DNA from: Muribaculaceae bacterium
GTDB taxonomy: Bacteria; Bacteroidota; Bacteroidia; Bacteroidales; Muribaculaceae
Assembly (NCBI GenBank): GCA_022509085.1
Contig: JAFLTW010000004.1
Coordinates: forward strand, 62,001-126,000
Reading direction: 5' to 3'
DNA length: 64,000 bases
The position numbers and the translations under genes were made by a program. Of this stretch, positions 1 to 9,915 are shown one piece after another; the first letter of the stretch is position 1, and every line of letters begins with the position of its first letter. The notes beneath the pieces were generated by a model. The model was not told the origin of the DNA, did not search any database, and saw only the letters and a list, made by a program, of their open reading frames with translations.

Positions 1-984
1 CACCTGGCCGAGGGCGCCCAGTATGCCGCCGGAAAGAAGGGACTCACGGCCATCCACTTCACCGTGAGCCCCGAACACCGCAAGCTCGTGGAGACCAAGA
101 TTGAGGAAATCAAGGGGAGCCTCGAGAAAAAATACGGCGTGGAATTCGAGGTGTCGCTCAGCGAGCAGAAACCCGCTACCGACACCGTAGCCGCCCTCGA
201 CAACGGCGAACCCTACCGCGAGGAGGGAGTGCTCTTCTTCCGCCCGGGCGGCCACGGAGCCCTCATCGAAAACCTCAACGACATCGATGCCGACGTGGTG
301 TTCATCAAAAACATCGACAATGTGGTGCCCGACGAGAAACGCGACGTTACCAACACCTACAAGAAGGTGATCGGCGGTATCCTCGTGGGCCTGAAACAGA
401 AGGCCGACGAGTATTGCCACCTGCTCAAGAAAGGCGTCCCCGCGCCGGAAAAGCTCGCGGAGATGGAGAAATTCCTGCGGCTCAACCTCCACGTGGAAAA
501 TCCTGACTTCGCCTCACTCGACGATAAGGGGAAAGCCGAATTCCTCCTCGCCAAACTCAACCGCCCGATGAGGGTGGCCGGTATGGTGAAAAACGAAGGT
601 GAACCGGGCGGAGGTCCCTTCATAATCCGCGAAAAAGACGGCTCTACAAGCCTCCAGATCCTCGAGTCGACCCAGATTGACATGGACGACAAGAAGGCCG
701 TGAAAATGCTCAAGGAGTCGTCTCACTTCAACCCTGTCGACCTTGCCTGCGCCGTAAAAGACTTCGAAGGGAAACCCTTCCATCTGCCCGACTACGTAGA
801 CAGGGCCACAGGCTTCATCTCATCCAAGAGCCGTAAGGGCGTGGAATTCAAAGCCCTCGAGCTCCCCGGACTGTGGAATGGCGCCATGAGCAACTGGAAC
901 ACCATCTTCGTGGAAGTGCCCGCCGAGACCTTCAACCCCGTAAAGACCGTAAACGACCTCCTGCGCCCCGCCCACCAGGCCTGA
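1..984 (+). CDS. DUF4301 family protein, 5' end outside window
   Basis: The reading frame is open from base 1 to the TGA ending at 984, giving 327 visible residues; the true start lies upstream. The sequence matches my memory of the Bacteroidota DUF4301 family, a cytosolic protein of about 500 residues with no established function. Recognisable stretches are FFRPGGHGALIENLNDIDAD, which resembles sugar-nucleotidyltransferase-like folds, FIKNIDNVVPD, and the GGGPFIIREKDG segment. No signal peptide or membrane segment is visible in the part present. The next gene begins 22 bases downstream on the same strand, so they may be cotranscribed. The nucleotidyltransferase-like role is inference only. 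Confidence 0.75.
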   Translation, partial: HLAEGAQYAAGKKGLTAIHFTVSPEHRKLVETKIEEIKGSLEKKYGVEFEVSLSEQKPATDTVAALDNGEPYREEGVLFFRPGGHGALIENLNDIDADVVFIKNIDNVVPDEKRDVTNTYKKVIGGILVGLKQKADEYCHLLKKGVPAPEKLAEMEKFLRLNLHVENPDFASLDDKGKAEFLLAKLNRPMRVAGMVKNEGEPGGGPFIIREKDGSTSLQILESTQIDMDDKKAVKMLKESSHFNPVDLACAVKDFEGKPFHLPDYVDRATGFISSKSRKGVEFKALELPGLWNGAMSNWNTIFVEVPAETFNPVKTVNDLLRPAHQA

Positions 985-1006
985 TCCGCAGCTACCCGGA
1001 ACTCAA

Positions 1007-3130
1007 TTGGCAAGAACGCGACATCTCATAATCCTCATCACCATGCTTCTGCTCCTCCCCTTCACGGCGGGGAGCCAGGAGCTCTCTGACGTTACCCCTC
1101 CGGGCGAGGCCCCGGGTATGCAACCCGGGATGGTGGAGCAACAGACACCCCTCGCCTCCCCCGGCGAAACCGGCCAGGGCAATGGGCAAGATTCCGGGGA
1201 AAGCGCAGCGCGGAAGCCCGAGCGCCGAAGCACCGCCTGGACACTCGCTTTCCCTCTCGGCCAACACGTGGAAGCGGAAATCGACACAGCGCTATACAAC
1301 TACCAGCGCATCGCAATCCCCGCGATGTATTCCGACGCCATGGCCACAACGGGCAACCTCGGTACGGAGGCTCTCAACATGATGTATTTCCAACGCCCCG
1401 CTCCCTCACCTTTCTTCTTCGACCGCTCACTGGCCATCTGGCTTCCTAACGCCGACGCCCAGAAATTCTACAACGTCTACACCCCCATGACGTTGCTCGC
1501 CTATAATTTCGGCGGCAACCGCGACACCCACACCGACCGCCTCTCGGCACAGTTTGCCGGCAACGTAAACCGCCGAATCGGCGTGGCGGCGTTCATCGAC
1601 TACCTCTACTCAAAGGGCTGCTACGAAGACCAGGCCTCAAAAGACATCTCATACGGAGCCGACGTCTACTACACCGGCCACCGATATGAGATGCAGGTCC
1701 TGTTTAACGCCTTCAACTTCCTCAACAAGGAGAACGGCGGCATCGCCGACGACCTCTACATCACCGACCCTGCAGTGATCCAGGGCGGCGACGACCACGT
1801 TGAGACCAAGAGCATTCCCACCCGTCTTACCAACGCCTTCACAAGGATGACCGGCTCGCGACTATTCACAACACAGGCATTCAAGGTGGGTTTCTGGAAA
1901 GAGGAGGTGGTGAACGACACCCTCACGCGCGACATCTATGTCCCCGTCACCAAATTCATCTACTCCCTCGACTACCAGACCCGGCGCCACCGTTTCTGGA
2001 ACACCAACGCCGCAAGCGAGACCGAATTCTTCCGCGACACATACTTCAACCTCGGTGGCACAAACGACAACACATACTACTGGCATGTGGCCAACTCCAT
2101 CGGCATCGAGCTTATGGAGGGCTTCCAGAAATGGGCCAAGTTCGGCCTCTCGGCCTACGCCACTTACCAGATACGCCGCTACTCGCAGGTGACAGCCATG
2201 GACAACTATCAGGGCGTGGAGGGCGACACCGACCTGCTCACCCCCTTACCACCGGGCCTCGACATAGCCCCAAAGACCACCCAGAGCCTGCTATGGGTAG
2301 GAGGGCGACTCGAAAAGACACAGGGCAGCCTCATCCGATACTCGGCCGACGCAAAGTTCGGCCTCGTGGGTGAAGCCGCCGGCGAAATCGACATCAACGG
2401 TAGAATCGAGACCAACTTCAAGCTCCTGGGCGACACCGTGAAACTCGAGGCACACGGAGCCTTCAGCAACCTCGCTCCCTCCTGGCTGCTAAAGGAATAT
2501 ATCTCCAACCATTTCGTATGGCAGAACAACTTCGGCAAGATACGTAAATTCAGCGTCGGCGGCCAGCTGCTCGTCCCCTGGAGCAACACCACCCTCTCGG
2601 CCAACTTCGAGAGCGTACAAAACCTCGTCTACTTCAACCAATACGGTCTGCCGGCCCAGAACGGAGGCACCGTGGGCATCTTCGCAGCACGCATCCACCA
2701 GGAGCTCCACTTCGGCATATGGAACTGGAACAACACCGTGACCTACCAGGCCTCGACCAACCAGGACGTGCTCCCGCTGCCTGCCCTCTCCATCTACAGC
2801 AACATGTATCTGGGTTTCCGTCTCTTCAAGGTGCTAACACTGCAGGTGGGCGTAGACTGCGACTACTTTACCCGCTACCGAGGCATGATGTACCAGCCCG
2901 CTACCGCCTCATTCCACGTGCAGTCTACCGACAAGAACGTGGCCATCGCAGTGGGCAACTACCCTCTGATGAACGCTTACGTAACCGCCAAACTCTACAA
3001 AGTGCGCTTTTTCATTCTCTGGAGCCACGTGAATCAGGGATGGTTTTCCAAAAACTACTTCTCCATGCCTCACTATCCCATCGACCCGCGAAGGCTGCAA
3101 TTCGGCCTCTCTATCGACTTCGCAAACTAA
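1007..3130 (+). CDS. putative outer-membrane porin (Porin_10-like)
   Basis: This 707-residue protein starts at a TTG and has an N-terminal signal peptide with a basic n-region (MARTRH), a leucine-rich core and probable cleavage near AGSQ. An ATG at 1043 would remove the basic residues, so the TTG start is preferred. A short Pro/Ser-rich linker (about residues 25-65) leads into a long region of alternating aromatic/polar strands typical of a large beta-barrel, such as YYWHVANSIGIELME and FGLSAYATYQIRRY, ending in FGLSIDFAN with a near-terminal aromatic. Length and pattern fit the Bacteroidota putative porin family PF14121. Substrate is unknown. It sits just behind the DUF4301 gene. Confidence 0.75.
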   Translation: MARTRHLIILITMLLLLPFTAGSQELSDVTPPGEAPGMQPGMVEQQTPLASPGETGQGNGQDSGESAARKPERRSTAWTLAFPLGQHVEAEIDTALYNYQRIAIPAMYSDAMATTGNLGTEALNMMYFQRPAPSPFFFDRSLAIWLPNADAQKFYNVYTPMTLLAYNFGGNRDTHTDRLSAQFAGNVNRRIGVAAFIDYLYSKGCYEDQASKDISYGADVYYTGHRYEMQVLFNAFNFLNKENGGIADDLYITDPAVIQGGDDHVETKSIPTRLTNAFTRMTGSRLFTTQAFKVGFWKEEVVNDTLTRDIYVPVTKFIYSLDYQTRRHRFWNTNAASETEFFRDTYFNLGGTNDNTYYWHVANSIGIELMEGFQKWAKFGLSAYATYQIRRYSQVTAMDNYQGVEGDTDLLTPLPPGLDIAPKTTQSLLWVGGRLEKTQGSLIRYSADAKFGLVGEAAGEIDINGRIETNFKLLGDTVKLEAHGAFSNLAPSWLLKEYISNHFVWQNNFGKIRKFSVGGQLLVPWSNTTLSANFESVQNLVYFNQYGLPAQNGGTVGIFAARIHQELHFGIWNWNNTVTYQASTNQDVLPLPALSIYSNMYLGFRLFKVLTLQVGVDCDYFTRYRGMMYQPATASFHVQSTDKNVAIAVGNYPLMNAYVTAKLYKVRFFILWSHVNQGWFSKNYFSMPHYPIDPRRLQFGLSIDFAN

Positions 3131-3171
3131 AGACAGATGGATAATCAAAGCGAGACGAATAAAAAATGCAT

Positions 3172-3203
3172 ATTGTGTATATGGAGAAAAAATTGTAATT
3201 TTG
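3172..3203 (+). promoter_or_regulatory. Bacteroidota-type promoter for kbl
   Basis: ATTG at 3172-3175 is followed after 20 bases by TAATTTTG at 3196-3203, matching the primary sigma factor consensus TTTG-N19-21-TAnnTTTG at all -7 positions and three of four -33 positions. The expected transcription start is about 3210, leaving a leader of nearly 60 bases before the kbl ATG at 3268. Confidence 0.7.
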
Positions 3204-3267
3204 GAGGGTAAATCAAGACCCGCTTAAATCAGGATAAAACCGGAAAAAACAACTATAACACTATACC

Positions 3268-4461
3268 ATGAACACCAAATTCAAACAACACCTTCAGAAG
3301 GAACTCACCGACATCAAGGAAGCCGGACTCTACAAAAACGAACGTATCATCGTCACCCCGCAGAGGGCCGACATCGAAGTGGAAGGAAGCGACAAGGACG
3401 TGCTAAACTTCTGCGCCAACAACTACCTCGGCCTCTCCGACAACAAGCGCCTCATACAGGCCGCAAAAGACGCCCTCGACGCCAGAGGCTACGGCATGTC
3501 GTCCGTGCGCTTCATCTGCGGCACGCAAGACTATCATAAAGAACTCGAAAAAGCGATCTCCGACTATTTCAAAACGGAAGACACCATTCTCTACGCCGCC
3601 TGCTTCGACGCCAACGGCGGACTTTTCGAGCCCCTCTTCACCGAAGAGGACGCCATAATCTCCGATGCCCTCAACCACGCCTCCATCATCGACGGCGTGC
3701 GCCTCTGCAAGGCCAAGAGGTTCCGCTACGCCAACGCCGACATGGCCGACCTCGAACGCTGCCTCCAGGAAGCCAAGGACTGCCGCTTCAAGATAATCGC
3801 CACCGACGGCGTATTCTCAATGGACGGCAACGTTGCCCCGATGGACAAGATATGCGACCTGGCCGAGAAATATGACGCCCTGGTGATGGTAGACGAAAGC
3901 CACTCCGCAGGCGTCGTGGGCAAGACGGGTCACGGCGTGGCCGAGAAATTCGACTGCTACGGCCGCATCGACATCTTCACCGGCACCCTCGGCAAGTCGT
4001 TTGGCGGCGCCATGGGCGGCTTCACCACCGGTCCCAAGGAGATAATCGACATGCTCCGCCAGCGCTCCCGCCCCTACCTCTTCTCCAACTCACTCGCCCC
4101 CAGCATCGTCGGCGCCAGCATCGAGATGTTCCGCATGCTCGGCGAAAGCAATGAGCTCCACGACCGTCTGATGGAAAATGTGGAATACTTCCGCACCAAG
4201 ATGATCGAGGCGGGCTTCGACATCAAACCCACCCAGAGCGCCATCTGCGCCGTGATGCTCTACGACGCCAAACTCTCGCAAGACTTTGCGGCCGAGATGC
4301 AGAAAGAGGGCATCTACGTTACAGGTTTCTACTATCCCGTAGTGCCCAAAGGACAGGCCCGCATCCGTGTGCAGCTCTCAGCCGGCCACAACCGCGAGGA
4401 ACTCGACCGCGCCATCGCCGCTTTCATCAAGGTGGGCAAGAAACTCGGAGTGATCAAATAA
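3268..4461 (+). CDS. kbl: glycine C-acetyltransferase (2-amino-3-ketobutyrate CoA ligase)
   Basis: A 397-residue PLP enzyme of the alpha-oxoamine synthase family. It cleaves 2-amino-3-oxobutyrate with CoA to glycine and acetyl-CoA in the cytosol. Visible hallmarks are NNYLGLSDN near the N-terminus, the DALNHASIIDG segment, the DESHSAGVVG motif with the PLP-ring aspartate, and the Schiff-base lysine K243 in TGTLGKSFGGAMGGF. Full length matches the family. The next gene, 42 bases downstream, encodes the enzyme that makes its substrate, which distinguishes Kbl from the close relatives 8-amino-7-oxononanoate synthase (BioF) and serine palmitoyltransferase. It has its own promoter at 3172-3203. 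Confidence 0.95.
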   Translation: MNTKFKQHLQKELTDIKEAGLYKNERIIVTPQRADIEVEGSDKDVLNFCANNYLGLSDNKRLIQAAKDALDARGYGMSSVRFICGTQDYHKELEKAISDYFKTEDTILYAACFDANGGLFEPLFTEEDAIISDALNHASIIDGVRLCKAKRFRYANADMADLERCLQEAKDCRFKIIATDGVFSMDGNVAPMDKICDLAEKYDALVMVDESHSAGVVGKTGHGVAEKFDCYGRIDIFTGTLGKSFGGAMGGFTTGPKEIIDMLRQRSRPYLFSNSLAPSIVGASIEMFRMLGESNELHDRLMENVEYFRTKMIEAGFDIKPTQSAICAVMLYDAKLSQDFAAEMQKEGIYVTGFYYPVVPKGQARIRVQLSAGHNREELDRAIAAFIKVGKKLGVIK

Positions 4462-4503
4462 GACCAACTTAACCAACAAAGCAAGAACAGACAGACTGAG
4501 ACC

Positions 4504-5472
4504 ATGAAGAATATTCTGATTATCGGAGCCACAGGACAGATAGGGTCGGAACTCACCATGCGCCTGCGTAAGGAATATCCGCAGGGCACGGTGGTGGCAG
4601 GATACATCAAGGGAGCCGAACCCAAAGGCGAACTCCTGGAGAGCGGCCCCGCTGAGGAGGTGGACATCACCAACACCGACCAGATAGCCGGAGCCATCGA
4701 CAAGTATAAGATCGACACAATCTACAACCTCGCCGCCCTGCTGAGCGCCGTGGCCGAAGCCAGGCCCCAGCTCGCATGGAAGATCGGTGTGGGCGGCCTA
4801 TTCAACTGCCTCGAGATCTCTCGCGAAAAGGGCTGCGCCCTCTTCACCCCCTCTTCGATTGGCTCCTTCGGCACCGACACACCGAAATACAACACCCCGC
4901 AAGACACCCTGCAGCGCCCCTCGACCATCTACGGCGTCACCAAGGTGACCGGCGAGATGCTCTCCGACTACTACGCACGCCGATTCGGCGTTGATACCCG
5001 CTCGGTGCGGTTCCCGGGTCTGATTTCCTACGTGGCCCCTCCGGGCGGTGGAACCACCGACTATGCCGTAGACATCTACTACTCGGCCGTGAAGGGCGAG
5101 ACATTCGAGTGTCCACTCGAACCCGGCACCTTCATGGACATGATGTATATGCCCGACGCACTGCGCGCCGCCATAGAAATTATGGAGGCCGACCCCTCCA
5201 AACTCATCCACCGAAACTCCTTCAACATCGCATCGATGAGTTTCGACCCACAGATACTGTACAACAAGATAAAGGAATACGTGCCCGACTTCAAGATGAC
5301 CTACAAGCTCGACCCGCTGCGCCAGGCCATCGCTGACTCCTGGCCCGACAAACTCGACGACACCTGCGCGCGCGAGGAATGGGGCTGGAAGCCGGAGTAT
5401 GACCTCGACGCCATGACACGCGACATGCTCGAGCACCTCCGCAAGAAGTTGCTGGCACCCGCCACAACATGA
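4504..5472 (+). CDS. L-threonine 3-dehydrogenase, SDR type
   Basis: A 322-residue short-chain dehydrogenase/epimerase-fold enzyme. The N-terminal Rossmann motif GATGQIG (residues 8-14), the catalytic Y143-x3-K147 in TIYGVTKVTGE and the preceding serine (PSSIGSFG) are all present. The sequence closely resembles the non-zinc L-threonine dehydrogenases found in Bacteroidota and archaea, which oxidise L-threonine to 2-amino-3-ketobutyrate with NAD+. Placement directly after kbl supports that assignment over a generic sugar-nucleotide epimerase. Together the two genes convert threonine to glycine plus acetyl-CoA. The stop codon is one base from the ATG of the following efflux gene, implying one transcript. 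Confidence 0.88.
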   Translation: MKNILIIGATGQIGSELTMRLRKEYPQGTVVAGYIKGAEPKGELLESGPAEEVDITNTDQIAGAIDKYKIDTIYNLAALLSAVAEARPQLAWKIGVGGLFNCLEISREKGCALFTPSSIGSFGTDTPKYNTPQDTLQRPSTIYGVTKVTGEMLSDYYARRFGVDTRSVRFPGLISYVAPPGGGTTDYAVDIYYSAVKGETFECPLEPGTFMDMMYMPDALRAAIEIMEADPSKLIHRNSFNIASMSFDPQILYNKIKEYVPDFKMTYKLDPLRQAIADSWPDKLDDTCAREEWGWKPEYDLDAMTRDMLEHLRKKLLAPATT

Positions 5473-5473
5473 C

Positions 5474-6649
5474 ATGAACAAAAAAATCATTACCTACAGC
5501 TTGCTGGCCCTCCTGCTCTCGGCAGGAGGCGCCTGCAAGAAAGACGACAAGAAAGGCGCCGAGATGCCTCCCATGGAGGTGGACGTCGCCGAAGTGACCA
5601 CCGACTCCGTGATGATCTACAAGGAGTATCCCGGCCGGTTGAGAGCCACAAGTGTGGTGAACATCGTGGGCCGTGTAGACGGAACTCTCCTTTCGAAAAA
5701 CTACACCGACGGAGCCATCGTAAACAAAGGTCAGCTTCTCTTTACCATTGAAGATACACAATACCGCAACGCCGTGCAGCAGGCACAGGGACAGCTCGAC
5801 AACGCCATAAGCAGCACCGCCTACTCGTCGAAGCAGTATGAGGCCATGAAAAAAGCCCTGGAAAGCGACGCCGTTTCCCAGATGGAGGTGCTCCAGGCAA
5901 AAAGCTCCTATGAGGAGGGCGAGGCCTCGATAAAGACAGCCCGTGCCAACCTGCACACCGCCCAGACCAACCTGGGCTACTGCCGCATCACGGCCCCATT
6001 CACCGGGCGCATTACCGACGCCAGCTTCCAGGCGGGAGCCTACATAAGCGGCGAAGCAAGCCCCGTAGTGCTTGCCACTCTCTACGACAACTCCACATTC
6101 TACGCTGAGTTTTTCGTTGACGACCGCACCTTCATGCACATCAGCGGTCCCAATTCAAGCTCCGTGAAAGAGGGATACGAGATGATCCCCCTCAAGTTCA
6201 GCGACCCCCTGAAACATGACTACGTGGGCCGGTTCCATTACGTGGCCCCGGACGTAGATGCCGGAACGGGAACGATGAAACTCAACGCCGAGATAAAAAA
6301 CGAATATGACGAACTCAGAGACGGCATGTATGTGACCATCTCCCTCCCATATCAGAACGACCCGCATGCCATTCTGGTGGAAGACGCGGCCATCGGCACT
6401 GACCAGCGTGGTAAATACGTCTACGTGGTCAACGACAATGACGAGGTGGTCTACACCCCGATTACCATCGGCGAGCTCGCCTCGGGCAACCGCCGCATCG
6501 TGACCAAAGGGCTCAAGCCGGGTCAGAAATACGTAACCAAGGCCCTGCTCAAGGTGCGCGACGGCGCAAAGGTGAAACCGGTGGAAGCACAGCCCGCACA
6601 GTCAGGTATGCCGGAAGGGACTCAGGCAAAACCCGCCGAAACAAAGTAA
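5474..6649 (+). CDS. RND efflux periplasmic adaptor (MFP, AcrA/MexA-like)
   Basis: A 391-residue membrane fusion protein. The hydrophobic N-terminus ends in SAGGAC with Cys21, suggesting a lipoprotein, though the Gly at -3 makes the lipobox atypical. Order of domains: barrel-sandwich half (VVNIVGRVDGTLLSKNYTDGAIVNKGQLLFTIED), alpha-hairpin coiled coil (about residues 95-160), second lipoyl half with YCRITAPFTGRITDASFQAGAYI, then beta-barrel and membrane-proximal domains. The C-terminal tail is Pro/Glu/Lys-rich. It would link the inner-membrane pump at 6656 to an outer-membrane channel. It starts one base after the threonine dehydrogenase stop and ends six bases before the pump. Confidence 0.92.
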   Translation: MNKKIITYSLLALLLSAGGACKKDDKKGAEMPPMEVDVAEVTTDSVMIYKEYPGRLRATSVVNIVGRVDGTLLSKNYTDGAIVNKGQLLFTIEDTQYRNAVQQAQGQLDNAISSTAYSSKQYEAMKKALESDAVSQMEVLQAKSSYEEGEASIKTARANLHTAQTNLGYCRITAPFTGRITDASFQAGAYISGEASPVVLATLYDNSTFYAEFFVDDRTFMHISGPNSSSVKEGYEMIPLKFSDPLKHDYVGRFHYVAPDVDAGTGTMKLNAEIKNEYDELRDGMYVTISLPYQNDPHAILVEDAAIGTDQRGKYVYVVNDNDEVVYTPITIGELASGNRRIVTKGLKPGQKYVTKALLKVRDGAKVKPVEAQPAQSGMPEGTQAKPAETK

Positions 6650-6655
6650 GGCCCT

Positions 6656-9600
6656 ATGTTCTCGAAATTCTTCATAGAGAGGCCGATATTCGCTATCGTG
6701 CTCGCCGTGCTGATGGTGCTCGCCGGAGCGCTCACCGTCTTCACGCTCCCGATCGCGCAGTTTCCTGAGATCACTCCGCCCACCGTCTCCGTATCGGCCA
6801 CCTACCCCGGCGCCAATGCCGAGACCGTGGCCAACACCATCGCCGAACCCATAGAGGAACAGGTGAACGGTGTGGAAGATATGATGTACATGAGTTCGTC
6901 GTCGGGCTCCGACGGAAGCTACAACCTTACCATCACTTTCAAGCAGGGCACCGACCCCGATATTGCTGCTGTAAAGGTTCAGGACCGCGTTGCCATCGCC
7001 GAAGCCGTGCTCCCCTCCGTAGTGAAGGAGGAGGGCGTCACCGTGATGTCGCGCTCGAGCAACATCGTGATGTTTATCGCCCTGGAGAGCGAGAACGACG
7101 AATACGATGAGCTCTACCTTACCAACTACGCCAAGCTCAACATCGTAGACGAGCTGTCGCGTCTGGAGGGCGTGGGAGAGGTGAACGCATTCGGCGCCGG
7201 AGAATACTCCATGCGTATATGGCTCGACCCCATGAAGATGCATGCGCGCAACCTGACGCCCGCCGACGTGGTGGCGGCAGTGTCGGCCCAGAACATGGAG
7301 GTATCGGCCGGTTCCGTTGGCGCCCAACCCGCTCCTAACCACGACCCCTTCCAGATAACACTTACCACGGAGGGACGCCTCGTTACTCCCGAAGAATTCG
7401 GCAACATCATAATAAAGACAGGAGCCGACGGCCAGGGCATACTGAGGCTCAAAGACATAGCACGGCTCGACCTCGGCAGCCAGACCTATGCCGGCCGAGG
7501 CATGGTAGACGGCAAGGGAGCCGGTCTGCTGGGTGTGTACCAGCGCCCCGGAGCCAATGCCCTCGAAGTGGCAAAACGCGTGCAGGAGCGCATGGAGCAG
7601 CTCAAGCCATACTTCCCCAAAGGAATCGAATACAGGGTGATGATGAACACCACAGAATTCGTGGACGCCTCGATCGACGAGGTGCTCGTGACATTCCTTC
7701 TCACCATACTGATCGTGATGGTGGTGATTCTTATCTTCCTGCAAAACTGGCGAGCGGTGATCATACCGATGCTCACCATCCCGGTGTCGCTCATCGCAAC
7801 CTTCGCCGTGATGAAGCTGCTGGGCTTCTCGATCAACACCCTCACGCTTTTCGGCCTGGTGCTGGCCATCGCCATCGTGGTAGACGACGCCATCGTGGTG
7901 GTGGAAGACTGCGCGCGCATCGTAGACGAAGGAAAACTCGACAAACGCCTGGCGGCAGAGAAAGCCATGAAGGAGCTCACCGGCCCCATTGTGGGCGAAG
8001 TGCTCGTGCTCCTCTCCGTCTTTATCCCGACGGCCTTTATCAGCGGCATCACCGGTCAGCTCTACAAGCAGTTTGCCCTCACCATCGCCGTCTCGACCGC
8101 CTTCTCAGGCTTCAACGCACTGACCTTTACCCCCGCAATGTGTGCCCTCTTCCTGAAGAAGCGCACCAAGCCCACAACCTTCTTCTTCTACCGCTGGTTT
8201 AACAAAGGATTCGGTGCCACCCTTGAGCTCTACATGCGCATCGTGGGGACATTCCTCAAGAGACCAATCGTGGCTATCGTGGCCTACGTGGTGATCACAG
8301 CCGCAGCCTTCTATGGTTTCGTGAAGATGCCGAGCTCGTATGTGCCCGAAGAAGACATGGGCTACTTCATGGGCTCCGTGGAGCTGCCCACGGGTGCCTC
8401 GCTCGAGCGCACAACGGCCGTGCTGGAGCAGGTGAACGCAATGGTGAAGCAATTCCCGGAGGTAGACAACGTGATGGCCATCTCGGGCTTCTCGTTCATG
8501 GCCGGCGGCAACGGCAGCAATCTCGGTTCGCTCTTCATCACCCTCAAGCCCTGGAAGGAACGCAAGGGAAAGGGAGCTACGGCCGAGGCCCTGATCGAGA
8601 AATTCAACGAGATGTGCTACGGCATCCAGGAGGCCGAAGTGTTTGCCTTCAATCCCCCGGCCATACCGGGTCTGGGCGTGGCCGCAGGTCTGCAGATGCA
8701 GCTGCTCGACATCAACAATCTCGGAGCCATGCAGCTCAAGGACGCCCTCGAGCAGGTGGTTGAGGCCTCGAAGGGCAACAGCAAGATAGCATCCGTCACT
8801 TCGCTCTATGAGGGCGAGGTGCCCCAATACAAACTGAACTTCAACCGCAACAAGGTGGAGATGTACAACCTCTCTCTGGGCGACGTCTTCAGCACCCTCT
8901 CGGCCTATATGGGTGGCACCTTCATAAACGACTTCAATGAGTTCGGTAGGGTTTACCAGGTAAATCTCTCGGCCGATGCAGACGCAAGGGCTCGGATCGA
9001 CGACGTGATGAAACTGAGCATCCGCAACTCGGAAGGCTCGATGGTGCCCTTCTCATCCATAATGACGGTGGAGCCCAGCTTCGGGTCGCCGACCGTAAAC
9101 CGCTACAATATGTATCAGACGGCGCAGCTGACCGCCACACCGGCCCACGGCGTGAGTTCGTCGGACGGCATAAAGGCTATGGAGGAGCTGGTGCAGAGCG
9201 TGCTGGGCGACAACTACAGCTACGCATGGACAGGCGAGGCTTATCAGGAAACGCAGGGAGGGGTGACGATAGCCCTCGTGATCCTTTTCGCCGTAGTGAT
9301 CACCCTCCTGGTACTCGCGGCGCAGTATGAGAGCCTCACAGACCCCGTGGCCGTAATCATTTCGATGCCCACTGCCATCCTCGGCACGGTGATAGGTTGC
9401 CTCATCATGAGCCAGAGCATCAGCATCTACACCCAGATCGGCATTATCCTGCTGCTGGGACTCTCGGCAAAAAACGCCATCCTGATTGTGGAATATGCCG
9501 TCGACTTCAGGCGTCAGGGACTCGACATCCGCCATAGCGCGATCCAGGCCGGACGGATAAGGTTCCGCCCAATCATGATGACGGCGATGGCTTTCGTTTT

Positions 9601-9841
9601 CGGCGTGCTTCCAATGCTCTTCGCCACGGGAGCCGGCGCGGAGAGCCGCATATCGCTGGGCACGGCCGTTGTGTTCGGCATGTTTATCAACGCCGTGGTT
9701 GGTACGCTCTTCGTACCCAACTTCTGGGAGCTGCTCGAAAGATTCCGCGAGCGCTTCCTCACGGGCTTCCTCTCAACGCCGACTACGGCGCTCCCACCCG
9801 TCACCAAGCACAACGTCGACGAAATCCAAGACGATATATAA
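6656..9841 (+). CDS. RND multidrug efflux transporter, inner membrane (HAE1, AcrB-like)
   Basis: At 1061 residues this is a full-length HAE1-family proton/drug antiporter. It begins MFSKFFIERPIFAIVLAVLM (TM1), followed by the porter-domain pattern PTVSVSATYPGA and EEQVNGVEDMMYMSS. The proton-relay aspartates are D410-D411 in AIVVDDAIVVVED on TM4. A second RND repeat begins near FLKRPIVAIVAYVV, and the C-terminal TM cluster includes GLSAKNAILIVEYA and RFRPIMMTAMAFVFGVLPM. The Phe-rich porter loops suggest hydrophobic or amphiphilic substrates rather than metal ions. No TolC gene follows, so it must borrow an outer-membrane channel, possibly the one at 17033. Confidence 0.95.
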   Translation: MFSKFFIERPIFAIVLAVLMVLAGALTVFTLPIAQFPEITPPTVSVSATYPGANAETVANTIAEPIEEQVNGVEDMMYMSSSSGSDGSYNLTITFKQGTDPDIAAVKVQDRVAIAEAVLPSVVKEEGVTVMSRSSNIVMFIALESENDEYDELYLTNYAKLNIVDELSRLEGVGEVNAFGAGEYSMRIWLDPMKMHARNLTPADVVAAVSAQNMEVSAGSVGAQPAPNHDPFQITLTTEGRLVTPEEFGNIIIKTGADGQGILRLKDIARLDLGSQTYAGRGMVDGKGAGLLGVYQRPGANALEVAKRVQERMEQLKPYFPKGIEYRVMMNTTEFVDASIDEVLVTFLLTILIVMVVILIFLQNWRAVIIPMLTIPVSLIATFAVMKLLGFSINTLTLFGLVLAIAIVVDDAIVVVEDCARIVDEGKLDKRLAAEKAMKELTGPIVGEVLVLLSVFIPTAFISGITGQLYKQFALTIAVSTAFSGFNALTFTPAMCALFLKKRTKPTTFFFYRWFNKGFGATLELYMRIVGTFLKRPIVAIVAYVVITAAAFYGFVKMPSSYVPEEDMGYFMGSVELPTGASLERTTAVLEQVNAMVKQFPEVDNVMAISGFSFMAGGNGSNLGSLFITLKPWKERKGKGATAEALIEKFNEMCYGIQEAEVFAFNPPAIPGLGVAAGLQMQLLDINNLGAMQLKDALEQVVEASKGNSKIASVTSLYEGEVPQYKLNFNRNKVEMYNLSLGDVFSTLSAYMGGTFINDFNEFGRVYQVNLSADADARARIDDVMKLSIRNSEGSMVPFSSIMTVEPSFGSPTVNRYNMYQTAQLTATPAHGVSSSDGIKAMEELVQSVLGDNYSYAWTGEAYQETQGGVTIALVILFAVVITLLVLAAQYESLTDPVAVIISMPTAILGTVIGCLIMSQSISIYTQIGIILLLGLSAKNAILIVEYAVDFRRQGLDIRHSAIQAGRIRFRPIMMTAMAFVFGVLPMLFATGAGAESRISLGTAVVFGMFINAVVGTLFVPNFWELLERFRERFLTGFLSTPTTALPPVTKHNVDEIQDDI

Positions 9842-9859
9842 AACTGTGCATACAACGCG

Positions 9860-9892
9860 ACAGCTCCCCGCCTCATCGAAGCGGGGAGCTGT
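9860..9892. terminator. hairpin terminator between convergent genes
   Basis: A perfect 12-base-pair GC-rich stem (9860-9871 with 9881-9892) and 9-base loop lie between the pump stop at 9841 and the convergent HAD gene end at 9916. There is no long U-tract on either side, so it is a strong hairpin rather than a classical intrinsic terminator. It could serve both directions. Confidence 0.7.
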
Positions 9893-9915
9893 GATATTCT
9901 GATAGGCCGCACCTG

